A stretch of DNA of 64,000 nt from Sphingobacterium chuzhouense (GCF_014692525.1 NZ_JACNYL010000001.1:558001-622000); one strand, 5' to 3'. Numbered from the stretch's first letter, positions 18,204 through 27,527 are shown. The notes: generated by a model not told the origin, from the letters alone. Numbers and translations: made by a program.

Positions 18204-19631
18204 TCAAGCTTTGATGACATTGGTCTTTCCGCCCGATTCCAGGTGTATCTCATGTACCTTATTTTCTTTCCATCTGCCCATCGTAAAATCCGGGATGGCA
18301 ATAGGCTGCGACCCGTTGGCGACCGACCACTCACTGAGTGGACCTATGGCGCTCCACGTTGCCGCATCGTACACATCCATGTCCACCGGAAGTCCGTTCC
18401 GCAGACAATCGATCAACCGCCAGTCCATCATAAAGTCCATCCCGCCATGCCCACCGATGCTCTTTGCCAGTTCGCCAATATGCTTCACGATCCCGGGGGT
18501 ATATTCCTCTTCTAGTCTCTTCATTTCCGTCTGTTCCAAAAAATCGTCGTGTCCCACCGCTATCTTGCCTGGTAGTGGATATTTCTGCGCGAAAGCTTTC
18601 GTTCCACTGATCAGGTGCAGCCTAGAGTAGGGTCGCGGTGTGCTGACGTCATGTTGGAGCATAATCGTACTGCCACTGTTGGTCATGATGCTGGAAACAT
18701 TCATGTTTCCCCGCATGGGTTTTCCGGCATAAGCCTCAAACCGTTTGTCCGATCGACCAACTTCTTCCGCTTTTGCCCGCAGTGAAAAATCTGCCGATGC
18801 CATGGAGGTCATATATTCCAGTTTATTACCCCTGTTCACGTTCAATATCTGGCAGACTGGTCCCAAGCCATGTGTTGGATAAAGGTTACCATTCCGGGCA
18901 GCGTTTTCCTTCAACCGCCAGAAATCATAGCGCTTCTCCTCCACAAAGAAACTGTCCAGGATATCGTGGATATAGGCGCCTTCGCAGTGCACAATGTCAC
19001 CAAAAAAACCTTGTCTTGCCAAATTCAGCGTCAACAGCTCGAAGAAATCATAGCAACAGTTCTCCAGGATTACACAGTGCCTTTTCGTCTTTTCAGAAGT
19101 CATCACCAGTCTCCAGCAGTCCTCTACTGTGGTGGCGGCCGGGATCTCCAGAGCTACATGTTTGCCGTGCTCCATTGCGTAGATAGCCATCTCGGCATGC
19201 GTTGCCCAGTGCGTGGCAATATAGACCAAGTCTATGTCCTCCCGGTCACATAACTTTTTCCAGATTTCTCCATCACCGGTGTAGATCTGCGCGCCATGTC
19301 CCGGAGAAGCTATCCTTCCTTTCGCCGCCTCCGCTTTCTCTTCCCGCACGTCACAGATTCCCTGAATAGCAACCCCTTCGATCCTGCTCATACGTTCTAC
19401 CGCAGCGGAGCCACGGTTACCGACACCGATAAAACCCAGCCGAACTGTATCCAATGCTGGCGCAGCATAACCAGACATGTTAAATATAGGATCATACGAT
19501 TTCTCAACTTCTTTGATGATATGGTCTAATTGGGTTGGCATCTGCCCCCGACTGGAAGTTTTGCAACCCGCCAGTAAGCCTAGCCCGGCCAGTCCCGACA
19601 ATTTCAAGAACGATCTTCTATTTGTATCCAT
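18204..19631 (-). CDS. GH109-type NAD-dependent glycosidase (Gfo/Idh/MocA fold), lipoprotein/Tat
   Basis: About 475 residues from the ATG complementary to 19629-19631. The N-terminus MDTNRRSFLKLSG with LLAGCK (Cys23) combines a Tat-like twin arginine and a lipobox, suggesting an exported, lipid-anchored enzyme. A Rossmann NAD-binding start follows (VRLGFIGVGNRGS, residues about 63-75). NGNLYPTHGLGPVCQILNVN with RGNKLEYMTSMAS is the signature I know from GH109 enzymes. Those hydrolyse terminal alpha-N-acetylgalactosamine by an NAD-assisted oxidation/elimination mechanism. It lies between the esterase and nagB in one operon, consistent with amino-sugar release. An upstream in-frame ATG (19715) would add 28 residues from the preceding gene's region and break the signal. 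A plain Gfo/Idh/MocA oxidoreductase is the fallback call. Confidence 0.85.
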   Translation of the reverse strand: MDTNRRSFLKLSGLAGLGLLAGCKTSSRGQMPTQLDHIIKEVEKSYDPIFNMSGYAAPALDTVRLGFIGVGNRGSAAVERMSRIEGVAIQGICDVREEKAEAAKGRIASPGHGAQIYTGDGEIWKKLCDREDIDLVYIATHWATHAEMAIYAMEHGKHVALEIPAATTVEDCWRLVMTSEKTKRHCVILENCCYDFFELLTLNLARQGFFGDIVHCEGAYIHDILDSFFVEEKRYDFWRLKENAARNGNLYPTHGLGPVCQILNVNRGNKLEYMTSMASADFSLRAKAEEVGRSDKRFEAYAGKPMRGNMNVSSIMTNSGSTIMLQHDVSTPRPYSRLHLISGTKAFAQKYPLPGKIAVGHDDFLEQTEMKRLEEEYTPGIVKHIGELAKSIGGHGGMDFMMDWRLIDCLRNGLPVDMDVYDAATWSAIGPLSEWSVANGSQPIAIPDFTMGRWKENKVHEIHLESGGKTNVIKA

Positions 19632-19639
19632 ACGTTTTA

Positions 19640-19711
19640 TTATTGATGCGTTAAAGTTTTCTATTGTATCAACGAGCTCGTTGCACTCGGTTATTGATGC
19701 GTTAACGTTTT
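19640..19711. repeat. 21-bp direct repeat and spacer repeat copy B (upstream of GH109)
   Basis: ttattgatgcgttaaagtttt (19640-19660) recurs as ttattgatgcgttaacgtttt (19691-19711), 20 of 21 bases identical and 51 bp apart. The right copy covers the stop codon of the esterase gene. Between and including them is copy B (19648-19692) of the spacer also found at 18126-18169. Confidence 0.6.
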
Positions 19712-21735
19712 TCAACGGTTAAACGAATTTTACTTGTATTCCCTAACGTTAACCTGATTTGTTCCATTTGTTCCGCATACCGCCTTATATTCGATTCATC
19801 TATTGCTCGTCCCGACATTCCAATAACACGCTCCATGTATACATCTGCCGGGCTAAGAGCAACCAATCCTACTATATCTCCCCAAGGGATTATTCCTGGA
19901 ATATGCGACGCCATGTTCAGTTCATTTTCATTAACATTTGTTTGATAATCAGGAACATAAGTTACAGGCATATCAGACAGAAAGAAATATCCGGGGTATT
20001 GATCAAGTACACTATAAATCAGACTAGCTATGGCGGTTTCTCTGTCCGCAATGATGTGGATCTCCTGGTCCGGAAAACGTTCATTCAGATATCCCATTAC
20101 CAACCCTATTTCGGAGGTCCAGGTAGCCATTATACTTTCTCCCATCCACAACAGCGATCTCGATAGCGTGTGGAAACGAGGCAAACGCCCGTCGATATCG
20201 TCGCCTTGTTTTGAGCTTCGCTCCCCCAATCCAAATAAATCCACCATCACGACACCATCTCCATTGGTCGTCCATCTATCCAAGCTATCCGGGGATATCG
20301 ATGAAGCACCTCGCGACGGAAATACAACGTTTAATACCTGCTTCCCAACAGCAGGTTCTTTAATCAACAGAGGAATAAGCCGCTGATCCGTTGCCGTCAA
20401 AAGAAAACGTTGGTAACCGGCTTGCTCAGGTATTTTTTCTATCTGACGAATAGCTAACTCTTTATAGCTTAACAGCAGCTCTCTTAATTCCTGAATCTTT
20501 ACTTTCTTATTGATCTTTTCAGACTGTACTAACGCATTTTGCATATGTTTTCCTCGTGCACTTACGTATTCGACAGTTGTCGTGATTTTAGCTTTGAGTT
20601 CCGATGAAACGCCTACTGTCAACTCCTCTTCGTCCAACGGACAAAAAGCCGTGTCGATGGAATTCGCTGCATCTGCTTTCAAATATTGGTCAAACCAATC
20701 CAGCATACGACGTTGCATTTCCGCTGTATAGTCGTGTTTTTCGTCAAAGAGTTCATACACGAAATGCGCGCTATGTCCGGCTTCATCATAGTGCTGTTTT
20801 GCCTTGTCGTATGTTTTCAGCATTTCGTGCACATTGAATGCGGCATTTCCATCTTGTAACGCAGTAAGTATCTTAACCGCTCGTGGCGCTATCGATGCCA
20901 GTACATCGGCTTTTTCCATATCGACAAGACCTTTTGGATGAAGCTCACACACGCAATTGCTGTTCATAACATAGGATTCAAAAGTTCCTACACTCACTAC
21001 AGGGACAGCCGCCTTAATCCGTTCATCCAGTGCGGTCAACCACCACGTCTGGTTTCCACCACCACTCGCTCCGGTTGCACCAATTCTATTCGGATCTACA
21101 TACGGAAGAGATTGCAATAAATCGATGGCCCTTTGGTTATCGATCAATTGCATACCCATCAAGGGGATCCCGAGATCTAAAAGTGACGATCCCAGACTTG
21201 CACCGTGATATTCATGGAGGTGATTCGATCCTCTTTCTCCCGCACCCCAAGCATCCATATTCAAGCATACATAACCGTTTCGCGCCAATAATTGTGCTGT
21301 CTGCTGTACTATATGACCTTTTTTCGCTCCGGGCCAATGGCCGTGGCTATTGATAATTGCAGGAAAAGGCCCATCCCCTTTGGGCACATATAGATTTGCT
21401 GGCACATATACACCTAGTTGGGTCTGGAACAAGATATTATGCACAACCAAACCATCAAGGTTAATCGTTTTGACAATATGCATGTCCAACTCGCCAAAAT
21501 CAACCGCATCCAGATTCAGATTTTTCCGAATCCATGTTGTTATATCGAGCGGTTGTTGACGAGCGTTCCTGTCCCTTGACAAACTCCGCACATGGTCCAT
21601 AACCCAGCTCTCGGTTCTATCTAGTGTTTCTGGAATTCCTAAAACGCTAGGCAATGAATTAACTTGTTGCGCCTGAGACAATTTTACCATAATCGATTGA
21701 AGAATGATAATCACAGCAATATAAGTATAATGCAT
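19702..21735 (-). CDS. Secreted alpha/beta-hydrolase, acetyl-xylan-esterase-like
   Basis: About 677 residues starting MHYTYIAVIIILQS with an export signal ending near SQAQQ. The first half is an alpha/beta-hydrolase of the AXE1/dienelactone-hydrolase kind. It shows FPAIINSHGHWPGAKKGH (oxyanion region), NMDAWGAGERG, and the nucleophile elbow GATGASGGGNQTWW with the serine in GASGGG. A possible acid/His pair follows near FDEKHDY. The second half (from about 420) is a further, divergent hydrolase-like region without an obvious serine elbow, perhaps accessory. Substrate is not visible; removal of acetyl or other ester groups from the glycan is the likely job. The start ATG overlaps the SusD stop codon (TGATG), so translation is coupled. 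An upstream ATG at 21753 would overlap SusD by 19 bp. Confidence 0.75.
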   Translation of the reverse strand: MHYTYIAVIIILQSIMVKLSQAQQVNSLPSVLGIPETLDRTESWVMDHVRSLSRDRNARQQPLDITTWIRKNLNLDAVDFGELDMHIVKTINLDGLVVHNILFQTQLGVYVPANLYVPKGDGPFPAIINSHGHWPGAKKGHIVQQTAQLLARNGYVCLNMDAWGAGERGSNHLHEYHGASLGSSLLDLGIPLMGMQLIDNQRAIDLLQSLPYVDPNRIGATGASGGGNQTWWLTALDERIKAAVPVVSVGTFESYVMNSNCVCELHPKGLVDMEKADVLASIAPRAVKILTALQDGNAAFNVHEMLKTYDKAKQHYDEAGHSAHFVYELFDEKHDYTAEMQRRMLDWFDQYLKADAANSIDTAFCPLDEEELTVGVSSELKAKITTTVEYVSARGKHMQNALVQSEKINKKVKIQELRELLLSYKELAIRQIEKIPEQAGYQRFLLTATDQRLIPLLIKEPAVGKQVLNVVFPSRGASSISPDSLDRWTTNGDGVVMVDLFGLGERSSKQGDDIDGRLPRFHTLSRSLLWMGESIMATWTSEIGLVMGYLNERFPDQEIHIIADRETAIASLIYSVLDQYPGYFFLSDMPVTYVPDYQTNVNENELNMASHIPGIIPWGDIVGLVALSPADVYMERVIGMSGRAIDESNIRRYAEQMEQIRLTLGNTSKIRLTVEKR

Positions 21736-23300
21736 CAATCGATATCCCACCATAATGTTGTTGCTGCGTTATCAGTTCCTCCCAACAAAGCACGACCTTT
21801 ATTCAATTCTTCCAAATTATTTGTTTCTTCCGTCAGCGGATAGGGCATCCGTTTGATAAAGGTTCCTACAGGTAAATCTGCATTTTCTGACTGGATTAAA
21901 TTGTACATTTTAGGGAAACCCGAACGTCTAAATTCTGCCCAAGCCTCCATCCCATCGGGAAATATGGCTAACCATTTCTGTACACCAATCTGCTCTCGTT
22001 GCGTAGCTTCTGCAGTAGCCCATGCAACAGGTGTATTCGCCACTGCCAGAGAACTATGATAATCCCCAGGCGCCGCTGGCAGCCTGGTAGAGGTAAGATA
22101 AGCGTTGATAGTATTGCCATCACCCACACCCCATTGTGCTAAACTCGTTTTTATGCCATCTTCGTACAAACTTTTGGCATCCGCTCCCATATTCCATCCA
22201 TTCAAGGCCGCTTCTGCCCGCAAAAAATAAGATTCTGCAGCACACATAACGTGTTGACGTTGTACCAGATTGCCTTCGATAACCACATTCTCCTCTTCAA
22301 CAGAACCACTATACCGCACCCAGTAGGTCCCTACATTCGAATTGCGAGCTGCTTGATTACGTGTTATGCCTAAATCTGTTGCCGTGGAACCATTGCGTAA
22401 ACTATTAAACTGTCCTCCATTTATACTTGGCTGAAAATAAATACCCAGACGGGGATCTTCATAACCTTTGAGATAAGATGCAATAGTAGAACTCATGGCG
22501 AATTCATTCCACGCTGCCACCTGGGCTAAACCATTGGTATCGTTTCCATCTAAGACTTTTGCCAACGATGCATTTTGCCCGTTTTCCTCCATTACACCAG
22601 ATGCCACTGCCGCTTCTGCTTCCGTCCTTGCTCTAGTAGGATCGGCCTTCGATATCCGCAATGCTAATCGCAGGCGAAGCGAGTTGGCAAATTTTATCCA
22701 ATTATCAATATTTCCATTGTACATTAAATCATAACCTTCGTACACCTTTGTTCCTGCCGGAAGTGCCTTTAAAGCATCCACAGCTTTTGTCAACCGCACA
22801 AAGAAATCGTCATAGATTTTATCCATCGGATCATAAGGGATAATATCTTTAGGTTCTGCTGCATCAAAATATGGAATAGGCCCAAATTGATCCGTTAAAC
22901 GATGAAACGCATATACCCACAATATATTGGCTAAAGCTCCTTCTCCGCTGTCTTCCTCCACATTATCCATAATACTTTTCAATTGCGGAGCTGTATCCAC
23001 GTATACGACTGTCCAGAACCGGCGTTGCCAATCCGGTGTTAAGGCATATCTATCTGTTCTAAACGAGGTTGTTGTCAGCGCAAAATATTGCGCATAAAGA
23101 TCTGGTCCTAAATTTTGGACTGTTTGATAAAACGACCGGTTCATAGCCGAGGAAGATTGCGCCTTTGCAAACATAAACGGCCTTTCCTGTGCACCAACTT
23201 CCGTTAGATAATCAGGATCTCTGTTCATCTTTTCAAAATCCTTCGTACATGATACCAAGCCAAAAACAACTATCGCGCTATATATAAATGATCTTTTCAT
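21735..23300 (-). CDS. SusD/RagB-like outer-membrane lipoprotein (SusD-like_2 type)
   Basis: The 521-residue lipoprotein (MKRSFIYSAIVVFGLVSCTK, lipobox cysteine at 18) has the features of the PF12771-like SusD group: DFEKMNRDPDYL after the lipobox, AQYFALTTTSFRTDRY, and a TPR-like helical core with FANSLRLRLALRISK. Near the end is EAWAEFRRSGFPKM. It sits on the cell surface as the lid of the SusC channel and helps capture the oligosaccharide. It follows SusC by 12 bp and precedes the esterase with an overlapping stop/start. Its sugar specificity cannot be read directly; the downstream GH109 and nagB suggest amino-sugar glycans. Confidence 0.92.
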   Translation of the reverse strand: MKRSFIYSAIVVFGLVSCTKDFEKMNRDPDYLTEVGAQERPFMFAKAQSSSAMNRSFYQTVQNLGPDLYAQYFALTTTSFRTDRYALTPDWQRRFWTVVYVDTAPQLKSIMDNVEEDSGEGALANILWVYAFHRLTDQFGPIPYFDAAEPKDIIPYDPMDKIYDDFFVRLTKAVDALKALPAGTKVYEGYDLMYNGNIDNWIKFANSLRLRLALRISKADPTRARTEAEAAVASGVMEENGQNASLAKVLDGNDTNGLAQVAAWNEFAMSSTIASYLKGYEDPRLGIYFQPSINGGQFNSLRNGSTATDLGITRNQAARNSNVGTYWVRYSGSVEEENVVIEGNLVQRQHVMCAAESYFLRAEAALNGWNMGADAKSLYEDGIKTSLAQWGVGDGNTINAYLTSTRLPAAPGDYHSSLAVANTPVAWATAEATQREQIGVQKWLAIFPDGMEAWAEFRRSGFPKMYNLIQSENADLPVGTFIKRMPYPLTEETNNLEELNKGRALLGGTDNAATTLWWDID

Positions 23301-23312
23301 GTTTTCTAAAAT

Positions 23313-26300
23313 TTAAAATGTAACCTTTACGTTCAAACCATATGTGCGCACCGTCGGAGGCAATCCTACCTCTACGCCTTGGTAATTACCTGCCCCTAAA
23401 GCGCCTTCCGGATCTACGGGGTTCTTGATTTTACCTAATCCCGGTATATCTAATTTCGATTTTCCTCTATAAAGGAAGAACAGATTGCGACCAGTCAACG
23501 AAACCTGTGCCGATTGAATACCTTTCCAGGATTCCACATTAAATTTATAGCTTATCGCCAGTTCCCGGAACCGGACATTCGTCATATCATACGTAAAGAA
23601 CTCACCCCAAGCATCACGACCACTTTGTGAGACCGTCGTCCAAAACTGTTGAGACGTTATCGCCGTGCTATTGGTTGTACCATCTTCATACACCGCCGGG
23701 ATCACCCAATTGCCTTCTCGATGGGTTTCTGTAAAATCGGCTACGCCGAATGCGGCTAAATAGGCTGCAGTTCCCGATACTATTTCACCACCTATACGTG
23801 CATCTAAAAGGGTATGTAAGGATATATTTCCATAGGTAAATGTGTTGGACCAGCCTAATAACGCTTTCGGATTAAAGTTGCCTAGCTTTTGATTCGCTTC
23901 CACTACAGGTAATCCGTTGGCATTCACAATGTATTGTCCGTTAGCATCTTTTTTCCACACATGCCCATATAAGTCTCCGTATTTCTCCCCTTCATTGACG
24001 ACGACCGTAGCGTATTTGGTGTTTTCGGTTACATTGGCACGTTTTGTTTTTTCATGTAATTCCAAAATCGTGTTTGTATTCGTAGCAAAGTTCACATTCG
24101 TATTCCAGCTAAATACATCATTTCTTATCGGAGCCCCTGTCAATTGAATTTCAAACCCCTTGTTTTCTATCTTTCCGGCGTTGATGTACTCCCGGCTAAA
24201 TCCACTCGCCATAGGTAATCCCAAAAATATCAATTGATTAATTGTGTTACTTTTGTAATAGGTTGCATCAAAAGTCAACCGATCATTGAAAAACCGCATA
24301 TCCAACCCCACTTCAAATGATTTCGTTAACTCTGGCTTCAAATCCGGGATCGCTTTTGTAGCACTACGCGACACAAAACCTCGACCCGCACCTAGACCAA
24401 ATTGGTACAATTGATCTAATAAATAGGGATCCGCATCATTACCCACTTGTGTATAGGATGCTCTTGCTTTACCAAATGTCACCCAACTGGGCATGTTCAA
24501 CCATTCGTTGAATACAACCGACAGACCCGCTGATGGATAGAAAAAGCTATGCGGTGTCGGTAAAGTCGATGACCAGTCATTGCGCGCTGTCAAATCCAAA
24601 AAGATATTATTGTAGAAGCCAAGTTGAGCACTACCGTAAACGGAGTTTAGCTGCCGTTCATAACGGCGCACGTTTAGAAATTCAGGTGTGGTGGCCATCC
24701 GGAAAGAAAAGTGATTAGGGATGGTCAATCCGTTTGCCATATTTTGGAAAGTATCATAAGTTCTTTTCAAAAAGCTGGTTCCCACATTGTAATTCAACTG
24801 GATATTATCGCTTAGTTTATGCTCACCATTCAGCAAGAAATCAAAATTCTGTTCCGAATATTCAGTATGGGTTTCATAATACTTCCCTCCGTAACGTACG
24901 TCCCCTAACGAAACCGTACTATGATAAAACGAGCCATCCACGACATCCTTATACTTATCAAATGAATAGCGTCCTAAGACATTAAGCCAGTCTGTCAGTT
25001 GATACGAAACAGACCCCAAAGCAGTTATTCTATCGCGCACTTCGTTTACCGATGTACGGTTAAGACTCCAATAGGGGTTATCATATAGTGTAGAGCCAGA
25101 CCAGTATTTACGAAGCGGTTTTCCGTCTGCAGGGTCAATAGTCTCAAAATCTTTTAATTCCCCATCATCCATATCCCTCGGCATGATATACGCTTCTATC
25201 GGAATTCCCATATCTCCCAAACGCGGACGGTTATCAACCTGCTGGTTGACATAGTTCAGCTTTACATCGGTCTTTAACCCCGGAATAAATTCGGTGTTCA
25301 GCCTTACATTCAAACTGTTCCGTTTAAGGTCGTTGCCTTGGAAAATACCGCCAATCTTGTTATTTGAATAGGACATATATCCTTGGACTTTTTCAGTTCC
25401 ACCATAGGTACTGATACTGTTATTGAATGTAGAGGAGTTTTGAAAAAAATTACGCACGTTATTGCTATATGTCGTACCTCGCTCTCCCCAGCTCTCACCA
25501 ATATTAGTTCCTGCCACGCCGCCATTTCCGCGGCCATACGTGTTTTGGAAACTGGCCAACATATTAACTTGGTCGATAGCCGCACTACCATTATATTCTA
25601 TATTATAACGCCCCTCACGACCTTGTTTCGTTGTGATGATGATGGCACCGTTCGCTGCACGGGTTCCATACAGTGCCGCGGCGGAAGGACCTTTTAGGAT
25701 GTTGATGGATTCAATGTCATCCGGGTTGATATTTGCCGCACCATCACCGGTTCCATAATTAGGGGTCGTACCTGTAGCTTGTGTACCAGGCGTATTATCG
25801 TAAGGTACACCGTCTACCACAACCAGTGCATTATTATTTCCCGATATCGATTTATTTCCCCTTAATACTACACGTGCCGCAGCGCCGGGACCTGAAGAAG
25901 CTGTGGTAACAACGGCGCCTGCTACTTTACCGCTTAAGCTGCTCATGATGTTACCGCTATTATCCCGCGCATCATTGACCGCCTCTGCGGAGATTTGCTG
26001 GGTAGCGTAGGTCAATCCTCTTGTTTCCCTCTTGATACCTAAGGCTGTCACGACGACCTCACCGATATTTTGTTCTTCGGGAACAAGGACAACCTCAACA
26101 CTGTTTTCGCTGCCCACAACCGCCGTTTGGGCAACATAGCCTAGTAAGGTTACACGCAGTTTATCGCCTGGCGATGCTTCTAGGTTGGCTGTCCCGGTTT
26201 CATTCGTTGCCGTAGATAGTTTTGTTGTTAGGTTAACCACGGTAGCACCCGGTAAAGGAGCATTATTGCGCCCCTCTTTTACGGTGATAGTCCTTGAGAT

Positions 26301-26396
26301 TGTTTGCTGCCCTAGAGCGACTGTTGCCCCAAGACATACATAAAGGATCACAATCCCTGATAGAAATACTTGTTTAAGGTAATTTTTGCGTATCAT
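23313..26396 (-). CDS. SusC/RagA-type TonB-dependent transporter
   Basis: About 1027 residues from the ATG complementary to 26394-26396 (MIRKNYLKQVFLSGIVILYV, signal ending near GQQ). The domains are a carboxypeptidase-regulatory-like domain (PGATVVNLTTKLSTATNE region), the SusC segment EVVVTALGIKRETRGL, a plug (VVLRGNKSISGNNNALVVVD, then ILKGPSAAALYGTRAANGAI), and a long beta-barrel ending in an aromatic (LNVKVTF). No STN domain is present, so it is not sigma/anti-sigma signalling. An upstream in-frame ATG adds 19 residues of leader sequence and is not preferred. It heads the six-gene operon with SusD, esterase, GH109, nagB and MFS. A terminator and paired TTGTAG/TTGTAC motifs lie in the 203-bp upstream gap. 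Confidence 0.95.
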   Translation of the reverse strand: MIRKNYLKQVFLSGIVILYVCLGATVALGQQTISRTITVKEGRNNAPLPGATVVNLTTKLSTATNETGTANLEASPGDKLRVTLLGYVAQTAVVGSENSVEVVLVPEEQNIGEVVVTALGIKRETRGLTYATQQISAEAVNDARDNSGNIMSSLSGKVAGAVVTTASSGPGAAARVVLRGNKSISGNNNALVVVDGVPYDNTPGTQATGTTPNYGTGDGAANINPDDIESINILKGPSAAALYGTRAANGAIIITTKQGREGRYNIEYNGSAAIDQVNMLASFQNTYGRGNGGVAGTNIGESWGERGTTYSNNVRNFFQNSSTFNNSISTYGGTEKVQGYMSYSNNKIGGIFQGNDLKRNSLNVRLNTEFIPGLKTDVKLNYVNQQVDNRPRLGDMGIPIEAYIMPRDMDDGELKDFETIDPADGKPLRKYWSGSTLYDNPYWSLNRTSVNEVRDRITALGSVSYQLTDWLNVLGRYSFDKYKDVVDGSFYHSTVSLGDVRYGGKYYETHTEYSEQNFDFLLNGEHKLSDNIQLNYNVGTSFLKRTYDTFQNMANGLTIPNHFSFRMATTPEFLNVRRYERQLNSVYGSAQLGFYNNIFLDLTARNDWSSTLPTPHSFFYPSAGLSVVFNEWLNMPSWVTFGKARASYTQVGNDADPYLLDQLYQFGLGAGRGFVSRSATKAIPDLKPELTKSFEVGLDMRFFNDRLTFDATYYKSNTINQLIFLGLPMASGFSREYINAGKIENKGFEIQLTGAPIRNDVFSWNTNVNFATNTNTILELHEKTKRANVTENTKYATVVVNEGEKYGDLYGHVWKKDANGQYIVNANGLPVVEANQKLGNFNPKALLGWSNTFTYGNISLHTLLDARIGGEIVSGTAAYLAAFGVADFTETHREGNWVIPAVYEDGTTNSTAITSQQFWTTVSQSGRDAWGEFFTYDMTNVRFRELAISYKFNVESWKGIQSAQVSLTGRNLFFLYRGKSKLDIPGLGKIKNPVDPEGALGAGNYQGVEVGLPPTVRTYGLNVKVTF

Positions 26397-26430
26397 AATG
26401 TTGTGGTTTATTATTATTTTGACTCTTGTG

Positions 26431-26447
26431 TTATCAAAATTTGATAA
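26431..26447. promoter_or_regulatory. Perfect palindrome in the SusC leader
   Basis: TTATCAAAATTTGATAA is an 8+1+8 palindrome 35 bp upstream of the SusC start. It could be a dimeric regulator site near the transcription start. A weak -7-like string (TATTTCTTTG on the minus strand, just upstream) is the only promoter hint. Confidence 0.4.
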
Positions 26448-26521
26448 GGTCAAAGAAATACGATATGGGTGTATATTCCAACTATTTCCCTAACTAAAAC
26501 ATCGGTAGCGTTATCGGAAAT

Positions 26522-26539
26522 GTACAAAGTACACTACAA
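26522..26539 (-). promoter_or_regulatory. TTGTAG...TTGTAC direct repeat upstream of SusC
   Basis: On the minus strand TTGTAG (complement of 26534-26539) is followed at a 12-bp period by TTGTAC (complement of 26522-26527). The same spacing and hexamer are seen twice upstream of the SusC gene at 30005-33127. It also forms a 13-bp palindrome, TGTACAAAGTACA at 26521-26533. This is inferred to be a regulator-binding site, possibly for the LuxR-type regulator at 33378-36278. Confidence 0.35.
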
Positions 26540-26571
26540 AAAAGCCCCTTTTTCAAGTAAGAAAAAGAGGC
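26538..26571 (-). terminator. Intrinsic terminator after the GH16 gene
   Basis: On the minus strand GCCTCTTTTTC (complement of 26561-26571), a six-base loop, then GAAAAAGGGGC (complement of 26544-26554) form an 11-bp stem with one G-U pair, followed by TTTTTT. It lies 28 bp past the GH16 stop and separates the two SusC/D operons. Confidence 0.85.
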
Positions 26572-26599
26572 AAAATCCATCAAAAATAGACCTATATCT

Positions 26600-27448
26600 T
26601 TAAGGATTCAGCAAATCATACACCCGGACATAGTCCACCTGATATTGTGCAGGAAAAACTTCATCATCTATACCTTGTTGACCTCCCCAATCGCCACCGA
26701 CAGCAAGATTTAGTAGCCAATGAAACTTCTTATCAAAAGGCCATACTTTATATCCTTTTCCTTCATTCGGAAAATTGAACAATTGAACACCATCCACAAA
26801 ACCACGGATATATTGTGGCGTCCAATCTACGCGGAAGGTATGAAACTCAGTAGTCGCATTTTCTATTTTCTTAAAAGCGGTCTTTTGTGTACCGATGGAA
26901 TGGTTATAGTCTTCGGTATGTACGCTGATGTGAACAACATCCTGATCGTATCCTACATGTTCGAGAATATCAATCTCTCCCGATGCAGGCCAATCCCCAT
27001 ACGCCCAATCACTAGGCAACATCCAAGCGGCAGGCCAAGTTCCTCGACCTTTGGCAGCCTTGGCTCTCACCTCAAACCGACCGTATAAAAAATCACCCTT
27101 ACCTTTGCTAACCAAGCGTGTAGATGTGTATTCACTGCCTTCATAAGTTTCCTTACGGGCGGTAATGGTCAATAGGCCATCTGCCACCCGCACATTTTCA
27201 GGACGTGCTTCGGTATAATACTGCAATTCATTATTACCCCAGCCACTTCCTCCGATATCATAGCTCCATTTTGCAGCATCAGGAAGTCCCTCGTAATCAA
27301 ACTCGTCTGCCCAAGAGGGGGTAGCCGAAAACTCATATTCCTTTGGTGCCGGAGGTTCAGGGATAACGATGTTGTTCATATACGACTTCTCAGAACAAGA
27401 CAATAAAAGTGCAAAAGGTATTAACCAAAAATTCATATTTCTTTTCAT
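26600..27448 (-). CDS. Family 16 glycoside hydrolase (laminarinase/beta-glucanase type), lipoprotein
   Basis: The product is 282 residues from the ATG complementary to 27446-27448 (MKRNMNFWLIPFALLLSCSE, lipobox Cys18). The GH16 jelly-roll shows WADEFDYEGLPDAAKWSYD, GWGNNELQYYTE, and the catalytic GEIDILEHVG (residues 157-166; nucleophile E158, assisting D160, acid/base E163). The ExDxxE spacing of the beta-bulge is typical of laminarinases and endo-beta-1,3(4)-glucanases. The ending YQVDYVRVYDLL is also family-typical. It should cut beta-glucan at the cell surface for the SusC/D pair upstream. A non-ATG start (TTG at 27463) is possible but less likely. A terminator follows directly. Confidence 0.92.
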   Translation of the reverse strand: MKRNMNFWLIPFALLLSCSEKSYMNNIVIPEPPAPKEYEFSATPSWADEFDYEGLPDAAKWSYDIGGSGWGNNELQYYTEARPENVRVADGLLTITARKETYEGSEYTSTRLVSKGKGDFLYGRFEVRAKAAKGRGTWPAAWMLPSDWAYGDWPASGEIDILEHVGYDQDVVHISVHTEDYNHSIGTQKTAFKKIENATTEFHTFRVDWTPQYIRGFVDGVQLFNFPNEGKGYKVWPFDKKFHWLLNLAVGGDWGGQQGIDDEVFPAQYQVDYVRVYDLLNP

Positions 27449-27491
27449 TTTAATTTTAATCAAAGGATACTTGTTATTTTAATCTACTATT

Positions 27492-27527
27492 TATCCCGCT
27501 CCCCGCGAGTTGGTGGGAAGCAGGATA
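27492..27527 (-). other. Intercistronic hairpin between the PKD lipoprotein and GH16
   Basis: tatcccgctcccc (27492-27504) pairs with gggaagcaggata (27515-27527), 11 of 13 positions Watson-Crick and the rest G-U-like, directly after the stop codon of the upstream gene. There is no T-run on the minus strand, so it is more likely an mRNA stability element than a terminator. Confidence 0.5.

Noticed and set aside
18773..19253. Plus-strand ORFs opposite the GH109 gene
   Set aside because: They are antisense to a well-supported family member and arise from its higher GC content.
27492..27527. Terminator between the PKD lipoprotein and GH16
   Set aside because: The stem is good but no T-run follows on the transcribed strand, so it was kept only as an intercistronic hairpin.
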